Positions 24,200 to 33,217 of a DNA stretch of 64,000 nt are shown here, one piece after another (position 1 is the first letter of the stretch; the number at the start of each line of letters is the position of its first letter). This DNA is from Methanocrinis alkalitolerans (GTDB taxonomy: Archaea; Halobacteriota; Methanosarcinia; Methanotrichales; Methanotrichaceae). Position numbers and translations under genes: made by a program. Under the pieces are notes generated by a model that searched no databases, was not told where the DNA came from, and saw only the letters and a list, made by a program, of their open reading frames with translations. Location of the stretch: the NCBI RefSeq assembly GCF_029167205.1, contig NZ_JARFPL010000006.1, positions 1 through 64,000 of the forward strand, in the 5' to 3' direction.

Positions 24200-26011
24200 A
24201 TGGTAGATTGCATAGTTCCTGATACGAGCGTGGTGATCGACGGCAGGGTCTCTGCCAAGGTGGCCACCGGCGAGTATCTGGGAAAACGAGTTGTAGTCCC
24301 AGAAGCGGTGGTGGCGGAGCTGGAGGCCCAGGCCAACCGAGGCCGCGAGACCGGGATCAAGGGGCTTGAAGAGCTGAGACGCCTCTCGCAGCTGGCGAAG
24401 TCCGGCAAGATCGAACTGGAATACGTCGGCGTAAGGCCGGACTTAGACCAGATCAAGCTGGCGGGAGGGGGCGAGATCGACGCCATGATAAGGGACGTCG
24501 CCCTGGACATCGGGGCGTTCTTCCTCACCAGCGACTCGATCCAGTCGAGGGTGGCAGAGGCGATGGGGATCGAGGTCGAGTACGTCCGACCTCAGAGAGG
24601 GGAGATCAAACCCATCAGCCTCGACAAATACTTCACCCCCGACACCCTCTCTGTCCACCTCAAAGAGGGGGCGATCCCCCTGGCCAAGAGGGGGAAGGTC
24701 GGAGAGTTCAGCCTGGTGAAGATCGCAAACCGGAGCCAGAGCGAGAGGGACCTGCGGGAGATGGTGAGGGAGATCTTCGAGAGGGTCAAGTCCGACCCCG
24801 ACGCCCACATCGAGATGGAGAAGATCGGAGCCGCAGTCGTCCAGCTCGGCCCCATGAGGATCGCCATCGCCAGGCCTCCTTTCTCCGACGGCCTCGAGAT
24901 AACGGCGGTGAGGCCCGTCGCCAAAGTCGACCTGGAGGACTACCGGCACAGCGACGAGCTGAAGGCGAGGCTGAAGGAGGCTCACCGGGGGATAATGATC
25001 GCAGGCCCCCCCGGATCCGGCAAGTCCACCTTCGCTGCGGGAGTTGCAAATTACCTCCATGACTGCGACTACATAGTCAAGACCCTGGAAGCTCCAAGAG
25101 ACCTCCAGGTTCCGCCGGAGATCACCCAGTACGGCCCCTTGGAGGGTTCCATGGAGGCCTCGGCGGACATCCTCCTTCTGGTGAGGCCCGACTACACCAT
25201 CTACGACGAGGTGAGGAAGACGACGGACTTCCAGGTATTCGCGGACCTGCGGATGGCGGGGGTCGGGATGATCGGGGTCGTCCACGCCAACAAGCCCATC
25301 GACGCCATCCAGAGGCTCATCGGGAGGGTCGACCTGGGGATGATACCCCAGGTGATCGACACCATCGTCTTCATCGAGAAGGGGGAGGTCTCGAAGGTCA
25401 TGGACGTGGAGTTCATGGTGAAGGTCCCTTCGGGGATGACGGAGGCGGACCTGGCGAGGCCGGTCATCGTCGTCAAGGACTTCGAGAGCGGAAAGGCCGA
25501 GTACGAGCTCTACACCTACGGCGAGGAGATCGTCATCATGCCCATATCCCCGGAGGCGAAGAAGCCCGCCTCCTGGGACCTCGCCTCCCGCCAGGTCGAG
25601 ACGGAGATGGCCGGCCACCTCAAAGGCCCCTTCGAGGTGAAGATGATCAGCGACTCCTCGGCGGTGGTGAAGGTCCAGGAGAACGAGGCGGCGAGGATCA
25701 TAGGAAAGTCGGGCAAGAGGATCGAGCAGATCGAGAAGTCCCTGGGGATCCACATCGACGTCCAGACCTTCGACGAAGGCGGGGAGGCTCTGAAGCCCCA
25801 CATCGAGGACACCGGCCGCCACCTGGCGATCTGGGTCGGCGGTAAGGCGGGGGAGAGGGTCGAGATCTTCGTCGGCAAGGAGCCGGTCTTCACCGCCACC
25901 ATCGGCAGGAGGGGGGATATCAGGATGGTGAAGTCCTCCGACCTCGCAAAACAGATCATGCTGAGGCTGAAGCACGGCGAGAAGCTGGAGGCGCGGAAGA
26001 TCCGGGATTGA
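24200..26011 (+). CDS. PIN-domain / VirB11-like ATPase / KH-domain protein (PINA type)
   Basis: This protein of about 603 residues combines three domains. An N-terminal PIN nuclease has DTSVVIDGRV, then acidic EID and LTSDSIQSRVA. A type II secretion/PilT-like ATPase has Walker A GPPGSGKST and a DEVRKTTDFQVFADLRMAG block. A C-terminal KH domain has IIGKSGKRIEQIE. The archaeal PINA proteins with this layout form hexameric helicases reported to work with Holliday-junction enzymes. I prefer ATG at 24200 over 24188 because GAAGGA is then properly spaced. It is a single gene converging on the reductase at 26056. Confidence 0.9.
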   Translation: MVDCIVPDTSVVIDGRVSAKVATGEYLGKRVVVPEAVVAELEAQANRGRETGIKGLEELRRLSQLAKSGKIELEYVGVRPDLDQIKLAGGGEIDAMIRDVALDIGAFFLTSDSIQSRVAEAMGIEVEYVRPQRGEIKPISLDKYFTPDTLSVHLKEGAIPLAKRGKVGEFSLVKIANRSQSERDLREMVREIFERVKSDPDAHIEMEKIGAAVVQLGPMRIAIARPPFSDGLEITAVRPVAKVDLEDYRHSDELKARLKEAHRGIMIAGPPGSGKSTFAAGVANYLHDCDYIVKTLEAPRDLQVPPEITQYGPLEGSMEASADILLLVRPDYTIYDEVRKTTDFQVFADLRMAGVGMIGVVHANKPIDAIQRLIGRVDLGMIPQVIDTIVFIEKGEVSKVMDVEFMVKVPSGMTEADLARPVIVVKDFESGKAEYELYTYGEEIVIMPISPEAKKPASWDLASRQVETEMAGHLKGPFEVKMISDSSAVVKVQENEAARIIGKSGKRIEQIEKSLGIHIDVQTFDEGGEALKPHIEDTGRHLAIWVGGKAGERVEIFVGKEPVFTATIGRRGDIRMVKSSDLAKQIMLRLKHGEKLEARKIRD

Positions 26012-26055
26012 AGAGGATCGGAGGAAGGGGCTCCTTCGAGAAGCCCCCCGCCCCT

Positions 26056-27204
26056 TCACCATACCTTCCCCGCCAGGCAGTAGCGGAATAGGAGGTTTAA
26101 GAGGGGGGCGTACTTCGGCCTCATGATCCCGGGGTGGCGCAGCCCCCGATAGACGAGCAGGGGGCTTGCGGAGAGCCTTAGGCCTGGGAAGACGAGGCCG
26201 TCCATGGCGTCCCCGAGCCGGCATAGTTCGTCGTTGGAGAGGGCCGCGAGGGCGTTTCTCCCTCTCATGTGGAGGCCGGAGGCGACGAAGTCTCTCCTCA
26301 TCCTCGATTCATACTCGATCCGCTCCGTCTCGCCTCTGAGGAAACGGTCGATGGCGTCGGCGGCTATCTTCGCCGACCTCGCCGCCGGATAGAGGCCGCC
26401 GCCGGTGAAGGGGTTGGTGAGCCCTCCAGCGTCCCCGATGAGGACGGCTCTTCTTCGCTGGAGCCTCTCGGCGACGCCCAGGGGTATCGCCCCCCCGTTC
26501 TTTTCGACGACGTCGCCGGCGATCCTGTACTTCGATACGAACCTCTCCAGGGTGGGGAAGGTCCCGAAGCAGCCGACGTTGGCGGTCCCCCGCTCGTTCT
26601 TGGGGAATACCCAGCAGGAGTAAGAGCGGGATTTTTGGGTGGTGCCGGTGTCGTGGGGGCAGAGGTCGTGGTCGAGGTATGCATAAATGGCGTCGTCCTC
26701 CGGCCAGGCGATCTCCATCTGGGCCGCCGGAATTAGCCGGTTTTTCACTTTCATCGACTTTGCCACCCGCGAGGCGGGTCCATCGGCGCCGACTATCGCT
26801 TCGGCTCTGATCGTCTCCCCTCCCCGCAGGCGGATCATGCCGGACTCGGGGTCGATCCTCTCGGCCTTCTCGCCGAGGGCGACCTGCGCCCCCGACCGCT
26901 CCGCGAGCTTCAGAAGATGCTGGTCGAATTCCGGGCGGTCGAGCATGAAAAGGTCGCACCTCACGCGGTAGCTGGCGAGGTTGGGAAAGACGACCTCCAG
27001 GTATCGGATCTTTCCTGTGATAAAGCCGCCGATCTCCGTCGCAAATTCGGGGAGGCAGTCGGAAAAGAGCCCTTCAGCGCACTGCTTTGGGACCCCCACC
27101 ACCTCCTTTCGATCGATGAGGATTACATCGTGCCCCTTCTCCGATAGAAAGCGGGCCGCCGTGCTCCCCGCGGGGCCCGCCCCCACCACCGCTGCCGAAT
27201 ACAC
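26056..27204 (-). CDS. Geranylgeranyl-reductase-family flavoprotein
   Basis: This 382-residue FAD enzyme has the Rossmann start AAVVGAGPAGSTAARFLS, the Cys block GVPKQCAEGL, and the FAD-binding GDAGGLTNPFTGGG near residue 280. The family saturates isoprenoid chains of archaeal membrane lipids (digeranylgeranylglycerophospholipid reductase) or of quinone-like carriers such as methanophenazine; the exact substrate cannot be told. GTG at 27204 is preferred to the frame reaching 27234, because it follows a purine-rich ribosome site and begins directly at the fold. It is divergent from the marker-14 gene. Confidence 0.88.
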   Translation of the reverse strand: MYSAAVVGAGPAGSTAARFLSEKGHDVILIDRKEVVGVPKQCAEGLFSDCLPEFATEIGGFITGKIRYLEVVFPNLASYRVRCDLFMLDRPEFDQHLLKLAERSGAQVALGEKAERIDPESGMIRLRGGETIRAEAIVGADGPASRVAKSMKVKNRLIPAAQMEIAWPEDDAIYAYLDHDLCPHDTGTTQKSRSYSCWVFPKNERGTANVGCFGTFPTLERFVSKYRIAGDVVEKNGGAIPLGVAERLQRRRAVLIGDAGGLTNPFTGGGLYPAARSAKIAADAIDRFLRGETERIEYESRMRRDFVASGLHMRGRNALAALSNDELCRLGDAMDGLVFPGLRLSASPLLVYRGLRHPGIMRPKYAPLLNLLFRYCLAGKVW

Positions 27205-27293
27205 GCGGTCTTCCTTCTCCTGCCATAAAATCAAACTTTCGATTCGGGGCGGGCCCGAAGAGTTTATGCTCTGTAAGTTCCGTTCCCGGATGT

Positions 27294-28733
27294 ATGAGCA
27301 TCGCCCGTCTCCTCAGATCGAAGCCGAAACCGAGGATCGCCGAGAGCCCCCCGGTGGACATCCTGGAGCTGAAGAAGGAGCCCTACTACATCGTCGCCTC
27401 TGTGGAGGTGGGCAACAGCACTACAAAATGCATCCTCACCGCGACGAACATGAAGAACGGCCAGACCCGTATAGTCAACAAGACGGTGAAGATGACCCGG
27501 GACGTCCGAAGGCCCAGGCCGGGCGAGGAGGTCTTTGCTCATACCCTCTGCGGCACCCCCCTCACTCGGGAGTCGGTCTCGGAGCTCGTCAGAGACGCCC
27601 TCCTGGAGAGCCACGCCAAGGCGAGGCTCTCCATCAAGGACGACCTGAACTTCGTCGTCCGGTCGACGGGGGTCGTCGCCGGCTTCTCGTCGCCCGACGA
27701 GGTGGGAACCTTCATCCAGGCCCTCGCCGAGGGATGCCTCATGGCCGGGGTCCCCCCCAGGCTTATGACCCCGGCGATGTCGATCCAGAACATACCGGCG
27801 AAGTTCAGGGCTTACTGTCTCATGGACAAGATAGTCTTCAACGGCCCCGTCGCCTCGGTCTTTCCGCCGAAGGGCTCGACGGGGGTCGAGATCGTCGCCA
27901 ACGAGATGGAAGGAGAGCTCGCCACCGCCGGGATAAAGGAGGGGGCGAAGTGGACCGACGTCGACTACCGAAACCCATGCCTCTCCCTCGACTTCGGGAC
28001 GACCCTCGACGGGAGGATCACCTCGGCGGAGATGCCCTACGCGAACACCATCGGCAACTTCTGCGGCCTTGCGGGGGCGATCCCCGACGCCCTGATCCAG
28101 GGGACGGGGCTCGTCGACCCCCAGACGGGAACCACCCTCGACATCTTCAACGGCAAGAAGGTTAAGATCGATAAACACGCCCGGGATTACGCGAGGACCA
28201 TCGACGAGCATATAAGGATCGAGAGGGTCCCCGCCGGCAGGACCAGGTACGGCTCCGTCCCCGTCGACCCGGCGGCGGCGAAGAAGATAGGGGTCGTCCT
28301 CATAGGCTGCGACGTCGGGGAGAACGGAAGCCTCCTCAACCGTCTCGCCCAGATAGGCGGGGAGATCTGCCAGGAGAGGGGGATTAAGACGCTATTTGGG
28401 GCGATAGACGTAGCCGCGGCCCTGACCGCCAGGCGGCTTGTGGAGGTGGCGATGGAGGCGGGGCTCGTCACCAAGGAGACGGCGATGGGGATCACCGGGA
28501 GGGCGGGGATCAGCGGCAACAAGCCGGAGCTGATCTTGGAGGAGATCGGATCCTTAAATTTATACGACGTGCCGGAGAAGAACGTCGTCTTCGTCGACGA
28601 CGGCCTCGCTCGAGGGGCGGCGGTGATGGCGAGGTGCATGAACTCCATGGGAACCCCGAGACACCCTCTGGGGGGCCTCCGGGGCGGGGGGTGCATCCTC
28701 AAGAAGAGGATCGATTATGAGGCGAGGACCTGA
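27294..28733 (+). CDS. Methanogenesis marker protein 14
   Basis: This 479-residue protein has an ASKHA-like start YYIVASVEVGNSTTKCILTA and blocks FVVRSTGVVAGFSSPDEVG, LSLDFGTTLDGRIT and FVDDGLARGAAVMARCMNSMG, which I recognise as methanogenesis marker 14, a family limited to methanogens and related archaea. Similarity to activating ATPases suggests it services a corrinoid or coenzyme M reductase step, but the function is not established. The start at 27294 follows a tttatg TATA-like element. The next gene begins 76 bases after its stop. Confidence 0.85.
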   Translation: MSIARLLRSKPKPRIAESPPVDILELKKEPYYIVASVEVGNSTTKCILTATNMKNGQTRIVNKTVKMTRDVRRPRPGEEVFAHTLCGTPLTRESVSELVRDALLESHAKARLSIKDDLNFVVRSTGVVAGFSSPDEVGTFIQALAEGCLMAGVPPRLMTPAMSIQNIPAKFRAYCLMDKIVFNGPVASVFPPKGSTGVEIVANEMEGELATAGIKEGAKWTDVDYRNPCLSLDFGTTLDGRITSAEMPYANTIGNFCGLAGAIPDALIQGTGLVDPQTGTTLDIFNGKKVKIDKHARDYARTIDEHIRIERVPAGRTRYGSVPVDPAAAKKIGVVLIGCDVGENGSLLNRLAQIGGEICQERGIKTLFGAIDVAAALTARRLVEVAMEAGLVTKETAMGITGRAGISGNKPELILEEIGSLNLYDVPEKNVVFVDDGLARGAAVMARCMNSMGTPRHPLGGLRGGGCILKKRIDYEART

Positions 28734-28809
28734 CCATACTTGCGACGAAAAAGGTCGCCGAGATCGATCCGCCTTCGGGAAGGGAAGAAGAGGGGGAGGG
28801 GACTCTGGC

Positions 28810-29286
28810 ATGATGGAGCCGGGAGGCGGCGAGGTCCAGCATCCGAGGAGGCAAGACGGATCGGGGGCCACAGATCCCGTCTCATCGATGGGAGATGCGG
28901 AGAAGAGGCTGACCGCCCTCTACCCCAAACCCCTGGAGGGGGAGAAAGTCCCCATATCCTTCCTCGCGGCGGAGAAGAGGAAGATAGGCTGGTCGCCGGA
29001 GGAGGGGAGGAGCGTCCAGATCGGCGAAGATACCGAGATCGAACCCCTCAAGCGGGTTCGGGAGATAAACGAGGTCCAGATATTCAACTGGCTCACCGGA
29101 AGGGAAGGGGTGATCGAGCTATCCGACCGGGAGATGGAGGAGCTCCTCGCCCTCGTCGAGGCAAAGAACGGTGAGCGGCTCGTCTTCACCAGGGTTAAGG
29201 TGAAGGGCAGACTTAAGGCCGCCTTCGCCCTGGAAGAGGAGAGGGAGCCGCGCCGGTGGCTCCTGTCGGAACGGCTGAGGGATTGA
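28810..29286 (+). CDS. Unknown acidic protein downstream of methanogenesis marker 14
   Basis: This protein of about 158 residues is highly charged. The likely folded part runs from ALYPKPLEGEKVPISFLAAE to the end, with KVPISFLAAEKRKIGWSPEE and FNWLTGREGVIELSDREMEE. No motif is recognised. Starts are possible at 28810, 28813 or 28888 (MGDAEKRL), so the N-terminus is uncertain. It is on the same strand as marker 14 and may be cotranscribed with it. Confidence 0.6.
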   Translation: MMEPGGGEVQHPRRQDGSGATDPVSSMGDAEKRLTALYPKPLEGEKVPISFLAAEKRKIGWSPEEGRSVQIGEDTEIEPLKRVREINEVQIFNWLTGREGVIELSDREMEELLALVEAKNGERLVFTRVKVKGRLKAAFALEEEREPRRWLLSERLRD

Positions 29287-29347
29287 AGGGCAGAGCCTTC
29301 GTCTTCGGGGAGGGGAGAGGTTCAGCTCGATGGCATGAGAGGTGCGG

Positions 29348-29417
29348 CAGAAGGCTGTAGGTAGAAGGCTGTAGGTAGAAGGCTGTAGGCAGAAGGCTGT
29401 AGGCAGAAGGCTGTATG
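29348..29417. repeat. Tandem 14-bp repeat, five units
   Basis: Five head-to-tail copies of agaaggctgtaggt occupy 70 bp. The last base alternates between t and c, and the fifth unit is altered (tatgt). It lies in the non-coding gap before the L15e operon. No gene covers it. Such a repeat is prone to copy-number change. Confidence 0.9.
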
Positions 29418-29540
29418 TCGATCGCCTCGGTTCGGAAGCGGTTCTCCAAAAAGGCCGGAAAAGGTTTATCTTCTATGAGCCGATAGGGGGACCGGTCCGG
29501 AATGTGACCCGGCATGGTCGAACCGGATGAGGTGAAGCTA

Positions 29541-30128
29541 TTGAAGTCTTTTTATGCATACATCCGCGACGCGTGGAAGACCCCCGGCGAGAGCTACGTC
29601 GGCGAGCTGCGGCAGGAGAGGCTCGTCGGGTGGCGGCGGGAGGAGACCGTCCAGAAGATAGACCGCCCCACCAGGCTCGACAGGGCTCGCGCCTTGGGCT
29701 ACAAGGCGAAGCAGGGGATCATCGTCGTTCGGGTTAAGGTCAGGCGCGGCGGGAGGAGAAAGTCCAGGTACATTAGGGGGCGGCGGACCAAGCACATGGG
29801 GATGCACAAGATAACCCCCGCAAAGAGCCTCCAGAGGATCGCCGAAGAGCGGGCCGGCCGAAAGCACCCCAACATGGAGGTCCTGAACTCCTACTGGGTG
29901 GGGGAGGACGGAAAGCAGAAGTGGTACGAGGTGATCCTCGTCGATCCGTTCCATCCGGCGATAGCCTCCGACTCCAACCTCTCCTGGATAAGGGGCGCAA
30001 GCCACAGAGGCAGGGCTAACCGTGGGAAGACGAGCGCCGGAAAGCGGGGCAGGGGCCTGCAGAAGAAGGGGATCGGCGCCGAGAAGGTCCGTCCCAGCAT
30101 AAGGGCCCACGATAGCAGAGGAAAGTGA
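29541..30128 (+). CDS. rpl15e: Large-subunit ribosomal protein L15e
   Basis: This 195-residue protein begins (M)KSFYAYIRDAWKTP and contains RLDRARALGYKAKQG, GRRTKHMGMHKITPAKS and a basic C-terminus, as in archaeal and eukaryotic L15e. TTG at 29541 follows GAGGTG at 29529-29534 and gives the expected length. The ATG at 29514 has no ribosome site and would add an unusual tail, so it was rejected. It is the first gene of the exosome superoperon. Confidence 0.93.
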   Translation: MKSFYAYIRDAWKTPGESYVGELRQERLVGWRREETVQKIDRPTRLDRARALGYKAKQGIIVVRVKVRRGGRRKSRYIRGRRTKHMGMHKITPAKSLQRIAEERAGRKHPNMEVLNSYWVGEDGKQKWYEVILVDPFHPAIASDSNLSWIRGASHRGRANRGKTSAGKRGRGLQKKGIGAEKVRPSIRAHDSRGK

Positions 30129-30140
30129 GAGGAAAGTGAT

Positions 30141-30557
30141 TTGATTCACAGGGTGACCTTTCGAGCCTTCGTCGCCTCCACCGAGGACGATGGAAAGGTG
30201 AGAGAGGCCCTATCCCTCTTCGTCCCGAAGGGCTCCGTATCCAAAACCTCCGCCGTCGGCCATTTCGGAAACGAGATCATCATCCTATCCGCCACCCTCG
30301 GGAAGAAGGAGGGGCTGAGGTTCTTTCTCCTCCTCAGGGAGGCTCTCCCTGAGGGGGATATGGCCAGGCTGAGGCGAGAGGCGGCCCAGAGGGTCGACGA
30401 TGACTGCAAACTCTACCTCCGCCTCGACAAACAGGCGGCCTGCGAAGGGGAGGTCCGTCTGGCAGACTGCGGCGACGCCATCTCGGTCTCTGCTCATCTG
30501 GAATCTTATCCTGCGAGGCGAGATAGGGCTTTGAAGGTCGCCGAGGACCTTTTATGA
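30141..30557 (+). CDS. RNA-binding protein of the COG1325 type
   Basis: This 138-residue protein matches in size and position the small RNA-binding protein (predicted exosome-associated, COG1325) found between L15e and RNase P genes in many Euryarchaeota. It has HRVTFRAFVASTEDDGKVRE, FGNEIIILSATLGKK and VDDDCKLYLRLDKQAA. It starts with TTG and overlaps rnp3 by four bases. A role in RNA processing is inferred from context. Confidence 0.8.
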   Translation: MIHRVTFRAFVASTEDDGKVREALSLFVPKGSVSKTSAVGHFGNEIIILSATLGKKEGLRFFLLLREALPEGDMARLRREAAQRVDDDCKLYLRLDKQAACEGEVRLADCGDAISVSAHLESYPARRDRALKVAEDLL

Positions 30558-31237
30558 CGTATTTCGAGTGCAACCTTCACACCCTTCCGGACGGCTCAGA
30601 CTCCCCCAGCAGGATGGCCCTGGCGGCGAGGAAGCTCGGCTACTCCGGGATCATCATCACAAACCACAACGCTACCGTCCCGCCCTTCGGCTCCGACGGC
30701 GCGAGGCTCGCGGGAGGGATCGAGGTTGTCTTCGGCGCCGAGATCGTGGCCGCAGATCAGAGGGCGGTCCACTCCAGGGCTGCGTCCCTCCGCAATAAGG
30801 TCGCCTTCATCGCCGTCCACGGGGGAGACGAGAAGATCAACCGGGCCGCCTGCGAAGACCCCAACGTCGACATGCTCGCTCATCCCCAGGGCGGAAGGGC
30901 GGGGATCGGGGTGGCGGCGGCGAGGGCTGCGAGGGATAACCAGGTGGCGATATGTCTCGATCTGGGACCGATGATCCGCCTCCGGGGAGGCGGGAGGGTC
31001 CGTTGGATGGAGGCGGTCAAAAGGGACCTGGACCTGGTAAGGAAGTTCGACCTCCATCTGATGATATCGACGGGCGCCGCATCTCACCTCGACCTTCGAT
31101 CTCCCCGGGAGGCGATGGCCCTGGCATCCCTCCTGGGGGTGGAGAGGGACCGGGCCCTTGACGCCCTCGCCCTCCCCAGATCGATCCTGGACCTCAACCG
31201 GAGGATGTGGGCGTCGGTGGGGGTGGAGGTCCTTTGA
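30554..31237 (+). CDS. rnp3: RNase P protein component 3 (Rpp30)
   Basis: This 227-residue TIM-barrel protein begins MTYFECNLHTLPDGSDSPSR and carries GYSGIIITNHN, VDMLAHPQGGRAGIGV and MISTGAASHLDLRSPREA, matching Rpp30. It works with Pop5, Rpp21, Rpp29 and the catalytic RNA in removing tRNA 5' leaders. It overlaps both the preceding gene and rnp2 by four bases, indicating tight translational coupling. Confidence 0.93.
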   Translation: MTYFECNLHTLPDGSDSPSRMALAARKLGYSGIIITNHNATVPPFGSDGARLAGGIEVVFGAEIVAADQRAVHSRAASLRNKVAFIAVHGGDEKINRAACEDPNVDMLAHPQGGRAGIGVAAARAARDNQVAICLDLGPMIRLRGGGRVRWMEAVKRDLDLVRKFDLHLMISTGAASHLDLRSPREAMALASLLGVERDRALDALALPRSILDLNRRMWASVGVEVL

Positions 31238-31770
31238 GGAGCTGGCTTCCGGTCCTCCGAGATAGGAGGAGGTATCTGGCCATCGAGGTGGAGGCCGAGG
31301 GGCGGATCAGGGCGGTGGACCTGACAAGGGAGGTCCGGTCCGCCCAGACCTCCCTATTCGGCGACCTGGGGGCTGCAAAAAACCGGCTCCGGATAATCTC
31401 CTTCGACGGAAGGTTCGGCCTTCTCCGCTGTTCCCACGATAGGACGGAGGAGTGCAGGGCCCTCCTCGCCACCGTCCATTCCGTCGGGGGGACGAGGGCG
31501 GCCATAAGGGTGAGGGGGATTTCGGGGACGATCAAAGCCGCGACAGAAAAGTATATACCGCAATCGACCTTACAGCCCGACGAAAATGAGAGAAGAGTCG
31601 ATTTAGGGCTCGTTTCTGGATCTGTTGTCCGCGTTCATGGTCGTGAGATCGACCTGGCTCCAGATGACCAGAAGATAACGGAAGGATCAGGCACACGGTA
31701 CGTGGGACTGACCTCTTTTGATTTATGCGGAGAGGATATTGATGCAGATGGCACCTCAGATGGGTTATGA
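31234..31770 (+). CDS. rnp2: RNase P protein component 2 (Pop5), with C-terminal extension
   Basis: This 178-residue protein starts at TTG (31234) after GGAGGT at 31225-31230, giving LRSWLPVLRDRRRYLAIEVE. It carries the Pop5 blocks AKNRLRIISFDGRFGLLRCS and ATVHSVGGTRAAIRVRGISG. Pop5 pairs with Rpp30 in RNase P. After about residue 120 comes an acidic extension ending DLCGEDIDADGTSDGL, whose last codons overlap the start of psmA by 29 bases. Many Pop5 proteins lack such a tail. I cannot tell whether it is conserved or recently acquired. Confidence 0.88.
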   Translation: MRSWLPVLRDRRRYLAIEVEAEGRIRAVDLTREVRSAQTSLFGDLGAAKNRLRIISFDGRFGLLRCSHDRTEECRALLATVHSVGGTRAAIRVRGISGTIKAATEKYIPQSTLQPDENERRVDLGLVSGSVVRVHGREIDLAPDDQKITEGSGTRYVGLTSFDLCGEDIDADGTSDGL

Positions 31771-32494
31771 TAGGGCTATAACGGTCTTCAGCCCCGACGG
31801 GCGGCTGTTTCAGGTGGAGTACGCCCGCGAGGCTGTGAGGAGGGGCACCACCGCCGTTGGGATCAAGGCCGTCGACGGCGTGGCGGTACTGGTGGACAAG
31901 AGGATTACCAGCAGGTTGATGGAGCCGGAGTCGATAGAGAAGATATTCCAGATCGACCAGCACATCGGCGCTGCTACCTCCGGCCTCGTCGCCGACGCTC
32001 GAGTCCTCATCGATAGGGCCCGGGTGGAGTCTCAGATAAACCGGCTCGTATACGACGAGAGCATAGGGGTCGAGGTCCTGGCCAAGAGGATCTGCGACTT
32101 CAAGCAGACCTACACCCAGTACGGCGGGGTCAGGCCCTTCGGGACGTCGCTTCTCATCGTCGGCGCTGACGAAGAGCGGGTGCGGCTCTTTGAGACCGAC
32201 CCTTCCGGCGCCCTGCTGGAGTACAAGGCCACCGGGATCGGGGCCGGCAGGTCCGCCGTCATGGAGATCTTCGAGGAGAAGTACCGGGAGGATATGGACT
32301 GCGATCAGGCGATCCTCCTGGGGCTTGAGGCGCTGTACAAGGCTGCCGAGGGGAAGTTTGAGGCCTCCACCACCGAGATAGGGGTGATCAAGCTTGAAGA
32401 GAAGCTCTTCCGTAAGCTCGAAGAGGAGGACGTGGCCGCCAGGGTGGAGGAGATGAAGGCCGGAATCGGCGGCGAGGGCGTCGGAGAGGAGTGA
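31742..32494 (+). CDS. psmA: Proteasome subunit alpha
   Basis: This 250-residue 20S alpha subunit has the N-terminal gate YDRAITVFSPDGRLFQVEYA and TSGLVADARVLIDRAR, GVRPFGTSLLIVG and YKATGIGAGRSAV. The start at 31742 (MQMAPQMGYD) follows a GGAGAGG site within the rnp2 tail. Alpha rings gate access to the beta chamber. The gene is a standard member of the archaeal exosome superoperon. Confidence 0.97.
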   Translation: MQMAPQMGYDRAITVFSPDGRLFQVEYAREAVRRGTTAVGIKAVDGVAVLVDKRITSRLMEPESIEKIFQIDQHIGAATSGLVADARVLIDRARVESQINRLVYDESIGVEVLAKRICDFKQTYTQYGGVRPFGTSLLIVGADEERVRLFETDPSGALLEYKATGIGAGRSAVMEIFEEKYREDMDCDQAILLGLEALYKAAEGKFEASTTEIGVIKLEEKLFRKLEEEDVAARVEEMKAGIGGEGVGEE

Positions 32495-32496
32495 GG

Positions 32497-33195
32497 ATGG
32501 TCACCCTGGAGGAGGCGGTGACGGCCAGGCTCAAGACCCACGGCGCCGTCTTCGAGGTTCTGGTGGACCCCGAGGGTGCCATGTCCTTTCGTCAGGGCGA
32601 TAAGGTGGAGGTCGAGAAGATCTTGGCCGCGGAGGACGTCTTCGAGAACGCCAGTCGCGGGGACAGAAGCTCCGAGGAGGATCTCCTCGGGGCCTTCGAG
32701 ACGACCGACGTTTTGGCGATAGCCGCAAAGATCATCAAGAAGGGCGAGATCCAGCTGACTGCAGAGCAGAGGAAGAGGATCATCGAGAATAAGAGAAGGC
32801 AGGTCGTCCACCTCATCGCCATGAACGCCATCAACCCCCAGACCGGGACCCCTCACCCCCCCGCCAGGATCGAGCGGGCCATGGAAGAGGCCCACGTCCA
32901 CGTCGATCCTACAAAATCCGTCGAAGAGATGGTCAACATCACCATGAAGGCCATAAGGCCTCTAATACCGATAAGGTTCGAAGAGGTGGACGTGGCGGTG
33001 AAGATACCGCCGGCTTACGCCCCCAAGGCATACGGCGAGGTCGCCACCTTCGGCAAGCTCCAGAGAGAGCAGTGGCAGAACGACGGATCTTGGATCGGGG
33101 TCGTTCGGATCCCGGCCGGGCTTCAGAACGAGTTTTACAGCCTGGTCAACCGGCTCTCCAAAGGGGACGCCGAGACGAAGCTACTGAAACGATGA
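32497..33195 (+). CDS. sdo1: Ribosome maturation protein SBDS
   Basis: This 232-residue protein matches the SBDS family: RQGDKVEVEKILAAEDVFEN, GEIQLTAEQRKRIIENKRRQ and AMEEAHVHVDPTKSVEEM. It helps release the anti-association factor aIF6 from 50S subunits. ATG at 32497 is preferred; GTG at 32491 is also in frame. It follows psmA by two bases. Confidence 0.95.
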   Translation: MVTLEEAVTARLKTHGAVFEVLVDPEGAMSFRQGDKVEVEKILAAEDVFENASRGDRSSEEDLLGAFETTDVLAIAAKIIKKGEIQLTAEQRKRIIENKRRQVVHLIAMNAINPQTGTPHPPARIERAMEEAHVHVDPTKSVEEMVNITMKAIRPLIPIRFEEVDVAVKIPPAYAPKAYGEVATFGKLQREQWQNDGSWIGVVRIPAGLQNEFYSLVNRLSKGDAETKLLKR

Positions 33196-33217
33196 CGGTT
33201 TTGACCGAGGACTTTTA

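Noticed and set aside
24443..26224. A 593-codon frame antisense to the PIN-ATPase gene
   Set aside because: It is a GC-rich shadow frame, Leu/Asp/His-biased and without motifs, opposite a gene with three recognised domains.
29514..29540. A longer L15e starting at ATG 29514
   Set aside because: There is no ribosome site and the family begins at KSFYAYIR. TTG at 29541 has GAGGTG before it.
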